Shown here piece by piece: positions 7,355-16,131 of a stretch of DNA of 27,613 nt. Position numbers and translations under genes: made by a program. The notes under the pieces were generated by a model. That model was given only the letters and a program-made list of their open reading frames with translations, searched no databases and was not told where the DNA came from. Within the stretch, counting starts at the first letter, position 1. Each line of letters begins with the position of its first letter. Origin of the DNA: an uncultured Rothia sp. (lineage in GTDB: Bacteria; Actinomycetota; Actinomycetes; Actinomycetales; Micrococcaceae); the NCBI GenBank assembly GCA_946221065.1, contig CAMIIO010000017.1:1-27613 (forward strand), read 5' to 3'.

Positions 7355-8065
7355 ATGAGCACTAAGCCTACCCTCGTATCTTTCAAAGGCACGACAGCAT
7401 TACGCGCCCCAGATGGTGCGCTCATGCAACTATCACCTAATTTCAGCTCAGATACCATCAGTAAAGAGCTAGACCAGCGTGCACAAAAACGCCGAGCTTC
7501 TCCCCTTGTCCTATCCACCCGGGGCTATGCGCCGCAGATCTTCGCACCCGTCATCAAAGCACTAGAACAAGCTACAAAATCACGGCGAACAAATGAATCC
7601 GAATCATCAGACAAGGATGCCCAGCTCGTGCTCTACGCTATGCAAAACCTAGATGATGAGAAAGAAGCCGATACCCTCTTATCGCAGGGCAAAGCTGTGC
7701 TTCGTGTCCACAGGGAAGACGATGTCCTCTGGGTTCACCCATTAGCAGATCCACTAGACATCCAGGCAATACGAGCACACGACGTGCGAGCACGCCGATT
7801 AGCAGCTAGTCCTGCACCTGAAGTGATGCAACAAATTATTCAGCAAGAAGGCTTTGACGCACTGGAAGATTTACCTGAGTCAGCTGTTCTTCTTGCCACA
7901 GCAGAAATCCTCAAAAACGTATGTCAATGGATGCACAAAACAAGGCATGAGAAGTATTCCACCGATCACCCTCACCGCATATTCCGTCTTGAAATGAATC
8001 CACTTCGCGTAAGTTTTCATCCCATGCTTCGTGTCCCTCAGGCTGAACCCCTCACCGCTTCCTGA
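7355..8065 (+). CDS. Reduced E1-like / ocin-ThiF-type partner protein of the YcaO enzyme
   Basis: 236 residues. The start at 7355 has GGAG 6 bases upstream. The N-terminal strand-turn LVSFKGTTALRAPDGALMQL resembles the opening of TOMM cyclodehydratase C/F proteins, which hold the leader peptide. The middle segment AVLRVHREDDVLWVHPLADP (about 113-132) resembles the 'V-R-V...V-V-G-P-L' strand pair of E1-like proteins. The final part (LEMNPLRVSFHPMLRVPQ) resembles their closing strands, which normally end in a zinc-binding HP-x-C-x-C. Here no cysteine tetrad remains (a single Cys near 201) and the protein is half the usual length. It probably delivers the precursor to the YcaO enzyme. The assignment comes from pattern and context and needs profile confirmation. 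Confidence 0.55.
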   Translation: MSTKPTLVSFKGTTALRAPDGALMQLSPNFSSDTISKELDQRAQKRRASPLVLSTRGYAPQIFAPVIKALEQATKSRRTNESESSDKDAQLVLYAMQNLDDEKEADTLLSQGKAVLRVHREDDVLWVHPLADPLDIQAIRAHDVRARRLAASPAPEVMQQIIQQEGFDALEDLPESAVLLATAEILKNVCQWMHKTRHEKYSTDHPHRIFRLEMNPLRVSFHPMLRVPQAEPLTAS

Positions 8066-8080
8066 AGATGGTAGCCAGCA

Positions 8081-9091
8081 ATGAATAACTTTCGCGACCT
8101 CAGCTCTCTTTTTGAGAGCCACAAGCCCTCATTACGCACGTTTTATCTACTGTCCCCTACAAAGGTACACCGCCAGGGAAGCGTTCTCATCCGTACACCC
8201 TACAACGCTGAGCGGATGAGGGGGCAAGCAATGAGTTGGGCGAATGCTGGCTACGATGCCTTCATTCAAGATGTGAGAGGACGCTATGGATCCCAAGGGG
8301 CATGGGAACCCTACACTCATGAAGCAGAAGACGGTTTACGAACAATCGAGACTCTTAACTCAGCCGGATTGTTAGACGATACCTTCTTTTTAGTAGGTGC
8401 CTCATATGAAGCGCATACCGCCTTAACTGCCGCAGAAGAACTCTGCAAAAATTCTCAAAAACCCACTGGTGTCATAGCGATGGTGCCAGCCCTAGGACTT
8501 TGGGACACCGCACATGCCCCTGACGGCACACCTCGTCTATATGACCGTATCGGTTGGTGGCTGCAACACGGATACGGAGCAGAATCCCACGCGCCTACCT
8601 CCGAAGAGAAGCTAAAAATGCTCACCCAAATTGGCCGGCAAGAAGGTGCTCTCGCGCTTCTTCAACACCCGCCTTTCTCAAAATCAGCTCACCTTCAACA
8701 ACAATGGACAAAGCTATGGCAAGAAAAGGCTCCCAGCTTTGAAACCCGTTGGGCGAATATTAAGGTTCCTCTTTTGGCAGTGGGTGGCGACGCAGATTTT
8801 TTTGCTGAAGATACTCGCAACTTATATGCCCATTGGCATGCTTCTGCCTCCCTCATTTGGGGTCCTTGGGGACATGGATTAGGCACGGAATGGGATTACC
8901 ACAGCAAACTGCGTGTAGAGCTAAGAAAAAGCGGAGGACTTTTTCCTCACCTCTTACAGTGGATGAAAAAAATAGCTCACCATCCTGAATACGCCCTAAA
9001 CCGTACTTTTATCCCCAGCGCCGGGCGCGGATTACCGCATTGGAAAGAGAGCACAAAATCCGAACTGCGAAAAAACTTATCTGAACATTAA
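8081..9091 (+). CDS. S15/CocE-family alpha/beta hydrolase (X-Pro dipeptidyl-peptidase-like)
   Basis: 336 residues with the CocE/NonD signature RTPYNAERMRGQAMSWANAGY, then QDVRGRYGSQGAWEPYTHEAEDG (about 63-85). The nucleophile is Ser108 in VGASYEA (usually GxSYxG), the acid is Asp237 or Asp239 (VGGDADFF), and the base is His265 in GPWGHG. The C-terminal jelly-roll domain of full-length CocE or X-Pro peptidases is missing, so this is a stand-alone catalytic domain. No signal peptide is seen. It lies between the E1-like and YcaO genes, 15 bases after the former and 18 before the latter, so it is part of the biosynthetic operon. Likely roles are leader removal, trimming, or hydrolysis of an intermediate. 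The family is clear; the reaction in this pathway is unknown. Confidence 0.83.
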   Translation: MNNFRDLSSLFESHKPSLRTFYLLSPTKVHRQGSVLIRTPYNAERMRGQAMSWANAGYDAFIQDVRGRYGSQGAWEPYTHEAEDGLRTIETLNSAGLLDDTFFLVGASYEAHTALTAAEELCKNSQKPTGVIAMVPALGLWDTAHAPDGTPRLYDRIGWWLQHGYGAESHAPTSEEKLKMLTQIGRQEGALALLQHPPFSKSAHLQQQWTKLWQEKAPSFETRWANIKVPLLAVGGDADFFAEDTRNLYAHWHASASLIWGPWGHGLGTEWDYHSKLRVELRKSGGLFPHLLQWMKKIAHHPEYALNRTFIPSAGRGLPHWKESTKSELRKNLSEH

Positions 9092-9109
9092 AGAATAAGG
9101 ACTACCAGT

Positions 9110-10507
9110 ATGAACAAGAAAACCCTTCAAGGCAATTGGCCCATTAGCACACTAGTCGATGAGCACAGCGGAATAATCCGCCGAGTCCGTTCTGTCCTGA
9201 CACCACCTGAAGCGCCCACCTCTTACACCTCTATGACTGCAGAAGTTTCCAACGCACGCCTGCTGGGCGAATGGCCAGCAGACAGAGTCTCATTAGGTAC
9301 AACTTTCAGCGACCCCGACGGCGCTTGGATCGCCGCAGTTGCAGAAGCCTGTGAAAGGTACTGCGGAAACTTTCTACCTACCGAAAGTTCAGAGCTCACC
9401 ATAGATACAGCGCAAAAAATGATTCAAGACGGCAAAAAAGTTGTAGATCTTGCAAAACTCCCTCGTTTTGCAGACTGGCAACTCAAGCGCGAAAACTTTG
9501 AATATCAAGAGCTCACCCCACACACAGAAACCCTTTGGACCAATTGCCACATCGACGAGCCAGAAAGTGCCCAGCGAGGTACCGGTCAAGAAATCTGGGC
9601 GCCAGCAAGCCTGATATACCTCAACTGGCGCCTCAAACGCTACCGCCACCTACCTCGCATACATCACCTGAACTACGCCGGAATCGCAACAGGACAAGGG
9701 TTTTCAGATGCTGTAGACCGAGCACTTTTTGAGGTAATGGAACGGGATGCCTTAGAGATTTGGTGGCATTTGAACGGTCCCGCTCGAGGAATCGATACAG
9801 CCACTGTGCCTGGCCTTGACCAAGCAATGATGGGGTGCGATGTCCAATACTGGGTTGTGGCTATGCCTCATGAGTTTGCTCCAGCCTGCGCAGCTTTACT
9901 CTACGATCCTCAAACCGGTATATATGCGGCAGGATTCTCTGCAAAACCTGATCCTGCAGAAGCCGCCCGAAAAGCGGTCTTGGAAGCTGTGCACACTTGG
10001 ATTTATACCCGTGGAACCGCAGACGCTGATGGCTGGGTATTTCAGGCAATAGAGGCGGGACTGATGGCAAAAGGATTACACCTTGAATACCGTGAAGACC
10101 GCAAATATCTTGATAGTTGCGGCGAACATTTCCGTTCTGTGCGGGACCTCGGTGCACACGTGCAAGTCTGGCAAGACCCAAGAACCCACAAACTAGCTCA
10201 GAGATTTACTCATCCCTCTGAGGGAGTAGGCCCTATTCAAGAAATTGAGCCGGTTTCTGCCGCCCAGCTACGCCGCCATTTGGCAGAAGCAGGACATCAA
10301 GTTGTGGTGAAAGATTTAACGACCCCTGATGTTGCGCCAACCGGTCTTGCAGTAGCAAGAGTGCTGGTCAGCGATATGGTTCCTAACGCCCCAGCAGCGT
10401 TTGCTTACTACGGTATGCCGCGGTTTGAACAGGCGGCACGTGCGCGAGGCTGGAAAGTCTCGATGAATCCCAACGATTTATTGCTTACTCCTGCCCCTCA
10501 CATGTAG
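9110..10507 (+). CDS. YcaO-domain azoline-forming cyclodehydratase
   Basis: 465 residues. ATP-binding YcaO signatures are visible: AEACERYCG (Glu79, Glu82, Arg83), GIATGQGFSDAVDRALFEVMERDALEIWW (about 191-219, Glu208 and Glu211-Arg212) and EAARKAVLEAVHTW (about 284-297, Glu292). The protein ends LLLTPAPHM, a close version of the proline-rich C-terminus typical of azoline-forming YcaO enzymes. These enzymes activate a peptide amide with ATP so that a Ser, Thr or Cys side chain closes to an azoline; here the only candidates in the precursor C-terminal part are Ser. AAGGA 9 bases upstream supports the start. The companion E1-like and dehydrogenase genes on either side make a thioamide or amidine role less likely. 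Confidence 0.92.
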   Translation: MNKKTLQGNWPISTLVDEHSGIIRRVRSVLTPPEAPTSYTSMTAEVSNARLLGEWPADRVSLGTTFSDPDGAWIAAVAEACERYCGNFLPTESSELTIDTAQKMIQDGKKVVDLAKLPRFADWQLKRENFEYQELTPHTETLWTNCHIDEPESAQRGTGQEIWAPASLIYLNWRLKRYRHLPRIHHLNYAGIATGQGFSDAVDRALFEVMERDALEIWWHLNGPARGIDTATVPGLDQAMMGCDVQYWVVAMPHEFAPACAALLYDPQTGIYAAGFSAKPDPAEAARKAVLEAVHTWIYTRGTADADGWVFQAIEAGLMAKGLHLEYREDRKYLDSCGEHFRSVRDLGAHVQVWQDPRTHKLAQRFTHPSEGVGPIQEIEPVSAAQLRRHLAEAGHQVVVKDLTTPDVAPTGLAVARVLVSDMVPNAPAAFAYYGMPRFEQAARARGWKVSMNPNDLLLTPAPHM

Positions 10508-10513
10508 GAACCG

Positions 10514-11656
10514 ATGAAACAACCCTCTGCTTTTTCGCCACATCTACCACCAGCTATGGCTCACCCCGGTCCTTCCTCTAACCACTGGGATGGGCAGTCT
10601 GTCGCACCTAATAAAAACTCTAAAAGTTTGAAAATCGGAGAACTGATTCAAACTCTAGGCTGGGGAAAGGAATTTCATCTCAACCCCGCATCGGGCAAAC
10701 CTACTACGATTCGTCGTCGAGGGGCTCCCTCAGGAGGCGGATGTTATCCCATTCAATGGCATGTTGCCTGTGGAGAAGGGTATGATCTGCCTGCTGGGCA
10801 TCACGTGCTTAGCCCTGTCACAGGACTGTTCATTTGTCGCGAATCAGCCTCGAAAAAGAATGTGCTGGCTCCCTGCCAAGCGAGGGTTACTCTCACTGCT
10901 CTACCTCGCCGAACCGCAGCTCGCTACCATCACCGTAGCGCTCCAGTGATTATTGGCGACGCTGCCTACGCCGCTGAGCTTTTCTGCGCAGGAGCGTTAG
11001 GACTGGGTTTATCTACAGAATTATCTACCTCCTCAGCGTTTCTTCTTGCACGTTCAGCGGCACTTCCGCCCCCTCAACAATGGCAGCGAATCTGGCCTGC
11101 AACAGCTACAGAGATAGCTCTCTTAGCAATAGATGTGGCTCCAACAAAAAATAAGCTTCTCGGTATTTTCGAACACCTATCCAGATTCGATACCGCTCTT
11201 CACTTATCTAAGGGACCACTTCCCATGTCCTCGATGTTTCCAGAACCCTCTTGGGTTCCGGGGACCATCGAGCTCGGAGTAGAACATTCTCGACCTGCCC
11301 CAGGAGGCGCACAGATACCACTCACGCTTACACAGCTTCGACAGAGAAGAAGCCCTGCCCCTAGCCAGCTCATAAACAAAGAAACACCAAACACAGATCA
11401 TCCGCTAGGCCCCTGGTGCTCTGAGCAAAATTGGATTGATTACTGCGAAAACGTCATCCTGTATTACGCAGGTAGCGATCCTGAAAGTCAATGGGAAATA
11501 CACCACCAAGCTGCCCAAGACCTCGTTAAACTCCTCAGCAATTCCATTCAAAGCAGACCCATATCGGGATGGACACACGGCGGTCCTTACGGAAAAATCA
11601 GCCACGCCCTCGTCCACACTAATCCCAGTAGAGAACACATATCCTATGACTGCTAA
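10514..11656 (+). CDS. SagB-type FMN-dependent azoline dehydrogenase
   Basis: 380 residues with the nitroreductase-fold SagB signature RRRGAPSGGGCYPIQWHVAC (about 67-86), followed by LPAGHHVLSPVTGLF; the repeated Ser-Gly-Gly segment is part of the FMN site. Members oxidise azolines to aromatic azoles in azole-peptide pathways. It begins 6 bases after the YcaO stop codon, and its last codons overlap the next gene (ATG at 11646, stop at 11654-11656), so translation is coupled to the exporter. Its presence predicts oxazoles rather than oxazolines in the product. The C-terminal half is poorly conserved but open and of normal length. The N-terminal 35 residues are Pro/His/Ser-rich and look disordered. 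Confidence 0.87.
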   Translation: MKQPSAFSPHLPPAMAHPGPSSNHWDGQSVAPNKNSKSLKIGELIQTLGWGKEFHLNPASGKPTTIRRRGAPSGGGCYPIQWHVACGEGYDLPAGHHVLSPVTGLFICRESASKKNVLAPCQARVTLTALPRRTAARYHHRSAPVIIGDAAYAAELFCAGALGLGLSTELSTSSAFLLARSAALPPPQQWQRIWPATATEIALLAIDVAPTKNKLLGIFEHLSRFDTALHLSKGPLPMSSMFPEPSWVPGTIELGVEHSRPAPGGAQIPLTLTQLRQRRSPAPSQLINKETPNTDHPLGPWCSEQNWIDYCENVILYYAGSDPESQWEIHHQAAQDLVKLLSNSIQSRPISGWTHGGPYGKISHALVHTNPSREHISYDC

Positions 11657-13379
11657 GCCTGTTTTAAATCCGTCGATAACACGCGTATTAATCGGCAAAA
11701 TTCTCAACTACCGATTATGGAGACTTGCCATAGAGCACCCCCGTGAACTTCTTATCACCACTGTTCTTCAGCTACTCCTTACAATCACCTACTGGGTTCA
11801 GGCAGTTTTCATGGCGCTTACGCTCAGTAGTTTTGCTCTGACGCTCAAAAACGCGGATCAGCATGGTTTCCCTTATCGAATGCTGGTAGCAATCATTGTT
11901 TGCATTCTTCTACGCTTTGCTATGACCCATGCGCAGGAACACTACGCCGTTTCACTAGGACATAAAGTACGTTCAAATTTACGCGCCAATCTACTTCGTT
12001 CGCTTCTGGTAAGCGAAAGACTCTATGACAATCAAGACCGGCTGGGCACGCGGCGTCTAGCACTGACTGAAGGTATCGAAGGAGTGGATGCCTACGTCAC
12101 AAAATATATTCCAGCGGCTTTACAAGTATGGATTTTGTGCCCACTCGTATTGATTGTACTTGCTTTTATCAGCCCCTGGGCGGCACTTGTCCTGTTTTTA
12201 GGCATAGCTCTGGCCGTTCTTGGTCCTCGTTGGTGGAAAAAAACTATTGCCAACAGAGGCAAAGAACACTGGGATAGTTATGAATCTTTAAGCGCTGACT
12301 TCTTAGAAGCTTTACGTTCCATGAGCACTTTACGCATACTTGGTGCGGTAGAGACCCTTCAAGCACGTCTCAAAGAACGATCTGATGATTTACACCGTCG
12401 TACTGTTGCTACCATGCGTGTCTCGCTTATTGATACGGGATTGACCGATGCTGGTATCCAAATCGGTATGTTCTGTGCAGCAACTATCGCTGTGGTGGAA
12501 CATATTGACGGAGATCTCACCGCTGCATTAACCTACATCATTTTGATGATGGCGGCAGAGGCCTTTCGTCCTGTCCGCGATCTCGCAAAATACTGGCATG
12601 CTGGCTACCTGGGACTTTCTGGATTAGCCACTATAGACCAAGCAACAACAGATGATTCTCAAAGCGTGGAGAGAAGCAGATCCTTTAACCACCAGTCAGC
12701 AGATCCTGCTCATCCCGCTGAACCTTCTGTACAGCTACATCAGGTTAGCTTCAGTTATAACGGTAAAAGCCGCATCCTGCACCAAGCTGACGCTTTTTTT
12801 ATCCCTGGAGCACTTCATGCTGTTTCAGGCCCCTCAGGTAGCGGAAAATCTACGCTCTTTGACCTCATTCTTGGTTTTCTCAAGCCCACATCTGGTCACG
12901 TGAAAGTTTTTGGCGACGTTGTACTAGTTGCCCAAGAGTCGTATCTCTTTCCTGGCACTATCGCGCAAACGCTTACCACCGGCGCTTCCCAGCAAAGCGA
13001 GGAAACGCTCTGGTCTGCGCTGGCAGAAGTTGGTATGGCAGATACCATACGTGCCATGCCCGATGGGCTCAACACCCAACTAACAGAAGCAGGAACTAAT
13101 CTATCGGGTGGGCAGCGCCAACGCCTCTCCATCGCTCGCGCGCTACTGAGCGATGCCCCTATTGTTTTGCTCGATGAACCAACCAGCGCTCTCGACAACC
13201 AAAATGCCGAACTCATCTGCAACAGTCTTCTCAGACTCTCCCGCACACGCATCGTCATCATGATTGCTCACCGACAAGAAGCACTCAACGCAGCAGAAAA
13301 AATATGGAAAATTCACAACAAAAAACTTGTTCAGCTCACCCCGTGTGCTTCAAAAACAGCGGAGAAAAGCCATGAATAA
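11646..13379 (+). CDS. ABC exporter half-transporter 1 (CydD-like TMD-NBD fusion)
   Basis: 577 residues from the ATG at 11646; the frame is open further upstream, but the overlap with the dehydrogenase and the natural start MTAKPVLNP favour this one. About six membrane segments (about 35-320) precede an ATPase domain with Walker A GPSGSGKST (about 395), signature LSGGQRQR (about 485) and Walker B IVLLDEPTSALD (about 506), then the IAHR switch histidine. Architecture resembles CydD/CydC and other heterodimeric exporters. It overlaps the next exporter gene by 8 bases (ATG 13372), so the two probably form one heterodimer. Expected role: secretion of the finished peptide, or self-protection if the peptide is toxic. 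Confidence 0.88.
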   Translation: MTAKPVLNPSITRVLIGKILNYRLWRLAIEHPRELLITTVLQLLLTITYWVQAVFMALTLSSFALTLKNADQHGFPYRMLVAIIVCILLRFAMTHAQEHYAVSLGHKVRSNLRANLLRSLLVSERLYDNQDRLGTRRLALTEGIEGVDAYVTKYIPAALQVWILCPLVLIVLAFISPWAALVLFLGIALAVLGPRWWKKTIANRGKEHWDSYESLSADFLEALRSMSTLRILGAVETLQARLKERSDDLHRRTVATMRVSLIDTGLTDAGIQIGMFCAATIAVVEHIDGDLTAALTYIILMMAAEAFRPVRDLAKYWHAGYLGLSGLATIDQATTDDSQSVERSRSFNHQSADPAHPAEPSVQLHQVSFSYNGKSRILHQADAFFIPGALHAVSGPSGSGKSTLFDLILGFLKPTSGHVKVFGDVVLVAQESYLFPGTIAQTLTTGASQQSEETLWSALAEVGMADTIRAMPDGLNTQLTEAGTNLSGGQRQRLSIARALLSDAPIVLLDEPTSALDNQNAELICNSLLRLSRTRIVIMIAHRQEALNAAEKIWKIHNKKLVQLTPCASKTAEKSHE

Positions 13380-15021
13380 AACTTTCGTCAAACCTCAAAA
13401 AAGCACCACTTTTACAGACCTTAAAGCGCTTATGCCCTTTATGGCAACAGAGAAAAAACTGCTTCTCTGGACCATTGCTGTGGATCTTTTAGCTAACCTC
13501 AGCCTAATTGCTCTTTCCACTATCACCGCTTATGTGGTTGGAACAGCAGTCATCTACGAAAAATTAGCGAGTTGGCAGTGGTGGGCGGCGGGTATAGTCT
13601 TGGCGCTTTTGCGTCCTCTGCTGACCTGGCACGAAATGGATATCTCTCATTCCGTTGCCTACCGGGTACTTGCAGCGCTTCGCATGGCGCTCTTTCACGG
13701 TTTTTCACGCGGCATTCCTTCACCTCGCGGTATCCATTCGGGGCAACTCGCCTCTACCGCTATGACCGATATCGAAAAACTAGAATTTTTCTACGCACAT
13801 ACGGTAGCCCAACTCGTGGCGGCAAGTGTGCTTACGGCTCTTGCCCTTCCTCTGCTGTGGAGCATAGCACCACTGCTTGCCGTAACATTCGTCCTAGGAT
13901 GCATATTGCTCTACCTTATATCTCTACCCCTGATGCGTAGAGGCAACTCTCTCGGGCAGGAACAGCAAAAGAAATTTACCGGCCTTTCCGAAAAAACGGT
14001 AGATGTTCTAGCAGGCACCCGAGAAATCCTGGTTTTTCACCGGGTTGAAAACGCTCTTGCGGAAGTCTCTAAATCAGGGCAAAAACTCGACCACGTGACA
14101 CGAAAAGTACGCCTTAACACTGCTTACGGTACAGCTCTGCGTGAAAGTGTGGTGATATTGACTTCACTTGCACTTGCCGTTATTGCCTTTAGGCACAACA
14201 ATATCAATCCAGTATGGATCCCTTGCTTACTGGCAGGTACCCTCACCTTGATGGCTCCTCTTGCAGAGGCTGTTGCTGTCATTGCGAATGTACAGCCCTT
14301 GCGTAGCAGTGCTCGCCGCGTAGCTGAAGGAATTTCCTTAGGGCACAATCAGCAACAAACAAATATCAATTATGTCCCCAAAGATCACGAGCTAGCGGTC
14401 CACCTTAAGGACGTGCGTTATGCCTATCCCGGGCGAGAGCCCTTGGGTCTTCCTGACCTCTCGATAAAGAGGGGCGAACACATAGGGCTAGCTGGCCCTT
14501 CAGGCACCGGAAAATCGACCCTGGCTAAACTACTTGCTGGCTTATGGAATCCTCAGCAGGGAACTATAGAAGTGTGCGGTAAACCAGTTTCTGCTTACTT
14601 ACCTTCTGAACTGACTCATACTGTTCAGTTAGTCGAGCAGGAGACCCCGCTCTTTTACGGGACTTTAGCAGAGAACCTGCGCTTAGGGGCAGAAAAAATC
14701 AGTGACCAGCTCCTAGAACAGACCTTAGAAAGTGTTGGCTTACCTGTGGGATCGTCTGATTTTCCGCTGACTCTTGATTCTTTCTTAAGCGAGGGGGGAG
14801 GCTCTATCTCTGGTGGGCAACGGGCTCGTCTAGGTCTGGCTCGTGCATTAGTACGCTGTCCTGCGGTTCTAATTTTGGATGAAACGACGGCGGCGCTTGA
14901 CGCCCACAATGAATCTGTGGTGATGGACGTTGTTAACCAGCTTGAGTGCGCTGTTTTAGTAATTAGCCACCGAGAGCAGACCCTAAAGCACCTTTCACGG
15001 ATAGTGCGTTGGAAAGAATAA
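13372..15021 (+). CDS. ABC exporter half-transporter 2 (CydC-like TMD-NBD fusion)
   Basis: 549 residues from ATG 13372, overlapping the stop of half-transporter 1. Six predicted membrane segments (about 25-300) are followed by an ATPase domain with Walker A GPSGTGKST (about 375), signature ISGGQRARL (about 479) and Walker B AVLILDETTAALD (about 497). The Walker B is followed by Thr (DET) instead of the usual Pro (DEP), and the signature begins with Ile. Slight divergence like this is common when one of two sites in a heterodimer is weaker, although the catalytic Glu is present. It is the last gene of the operon, closed by a strong terminator 14 bases after the stop codon. Confidence 0.88.
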   Translation: MNKTFVKPQKSTTFTDLKALMPFMATEKKLLLWTIAVDLLANLSLIALSTITAYVVGTAVIYEKLASWQWWAAGIVLALLRPLLTWHEMDISHSVAYRVLAALRMALFHGFSRGIPSPRGIHSGQLASTAMTDIEKLEFFYAHTVAQLVAASVLTALALPLLWSIAPLLAVTFVLGCILLYLISLPLMRRGNSLGQEQQKKFTGLSEKTVDVLAGTREILVFHRVENALAEVSKSGQKLDHVTRKVRLNTAYGTALRESVVILTSLALAVIAFRHNNINPVWIPCLLAGTLTLMAPLAEAVAVIANVQPLRSSARRVAEGISLGHNQQQTNINYVPKDHELAVHLKDVRYAYPGREPLGLPDLSIKRGEHIGLAGPSGTGKSTLAKLLAGLWNPQQGTIEVCGKPVSAYLPSELTHTVQLVEQETPLFYGTLAENLRLGAEKISDQLLEQTLESVGLPVGSSDFPLTLDSFLSEGGGSISGGQRARLGLARALVRCPAVLILDETTAALDAHNESVVMDVVNQLECAVLVISHREQTLKHLSRIVRWKE

Positions 15022-15034
15022 CCAAAGAAACACT

Positions 15035-15085
15035 AAAGATGGGGCTGTTTCTAACCCAGAAGGGGTTAGAAACAGCCCCATCTTT
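15035..15085. terminator. Perfect bidirectional terminator between peptide operon and importer operon
   Basis: A 23-bp perfect inverted repeat (15035-15057 and 15063-15085) with a 5-base loop. It begins AAAGATGGGGCTGTTTC and ends in CATCTTTT, so a U-run follows the stem in both directions. It lies exactly between two convergent operons (stops at 15021 and 15098). Confidence 0.93.
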
Positions 15086-15097
15086 TGAGGGAATTCA

Positions 15098-16087
15098 CTA
15101 CTGATAAAGAGCCTTGTTGATAACGGTAACGGCATCAAGGTTACCCCAGGTTCCGGGGAGCATATCAGAGGCAGGAATCGCTATAATGCGGTTTTCTTTG
15201 ACAGCTTTGATCTCACTAAGGTTTTCTTTGAGCCACTTGCGGGAAGATTCTTCATGTTCTTTGCTGGTAGTAGTGAAAATAATGGCTTGTGGATTCTTCT
15301 TAAGGATTGCTTCACGAGAAACTTCTGCTGCGAAGAATTCTTTAAATTCTGGATCTTTAGGATTAAAAACGCTTTGAGCACCTGCGGATTTGGCGATATC
15401 GTGTTCAATTCCTGCTCCAATAGCAGTGACACTATTTCCTTCAATATAGAGCTGGGCAACGGTAGGTGCTTCTTTGCCCTTGGCGTGTTTGGCTGCCTCA
15501 TCAAGTTGTTTCTGTGCTTTTTGGCGTAGCTTTTGAGCCTGCTCCTCTTTGCCTAGAATCTTGCCGTATGCATCAATATCAGTGAATAGATCGGTTACTT
15601 GAGCGTTTGAACGGCGATCTAGACAACCCGCTGCAGCAACGTAATTGGCAGCACCCGCCTGGGTGAGCTGTTCTTGGGAGGCGTAGTCCTGTTGATCATT
15701 GAATTCATAGGTGGTAGGAGAGAGAACAAGGTCGGGGTTAGCTTGGAGAAGTTGCTCTCGGCTGGGCGGGGTATTTTCGCTGAGAACTTGTGGATTATGA
15801 CCTTGTTCGGTGAGAGAACCCGGTATTTTTTCACCGTTCAGCTGGGCTATTCCAACTATCGTGTTGCCAGCTCCTAATTTGCCGATAAGATCTGCCTGGC
15901 CAGGACCTAAAGCGACGATTCTCTCCGGTGAGACCTTATATTTTTGGTCAACAGAACAATTTTGGATGCTTACTTCAGCATTTTTATGTGTCTGAACATT
16001 ATTTTCTGCCACAGATTGACCACAGCCTGTAAGAAGAAGGGCTACTCCTACAGAAAAGGTGGTAGTGAGTATATTTTTTACTTTCAT
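15098..16087 (-). CDS. Iron-siderophore-type substrate-binding lipoprotein
   Basis: 329 residues. The signal peptide ends in lipobox LLTGC with Cys22, so it is lipid-anchored outside the membrane. The body matches the class III Peripla_BP_2 fold: PERIVALGPGQADLIGKLGAG (about 53-73), ENTPPSREQLLQANPDLVLS (about 103-122), and a C-terminal half with NPQAIIFTTTS and ending DAVTVINKALYQ. It captures a metal chelate, or a heme- or cobalamin-like ligand, for the permease/ATPase encoded just upstream. Start: GGAAG 4 bases before ATG. It is the last gene of the operon, 44 bases after the ATPase. Ligand specificity cannot be read directly; operator sharing with the peptide operon suggests its product. 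Confidence 0.9.
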   Translation of the reverse strand: MKVKNILTTTFSVGVALLLTGCGQSVAENNVQTHKNAEVSIQNCSVDQKYKVSPERIVALGPGQADLIGKLGAGNTIVGIAQLNGEKIPGSLTEQGHNPQVLSENTPPSREQLLQANPDLVLSPTTYEFNDQQDYASQEQLTQAGAANYVAAAGCLDRRSNAQVTDLFTDIDAYGKILGKEEQAQKLRQKAQKQLDEAAKHAKGKEAPTVAQLYIEGNSVTAIGAGIEHDIAKSAGAQSVFNPKDPEFKEFFAAEVSREAILKKNPQAIIFTTTSKEHEESSRKWLKENLSEIKAVKENRIIAIPASDMLPGTWGNLDAVTVINKALYQ

Positions 16088-16131
16088 AGTGCTTCCTGAG
16101 ATAGATGGTGAGATGTCGGATGAAGCGGATT

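Noticed and set aside
10761..10949. Small genes in other frames inside the biosynthetic operon
   Set aside because: They lie within the dehydrogenase and similar genes, have no start signals and break when compared with the family reading frame.
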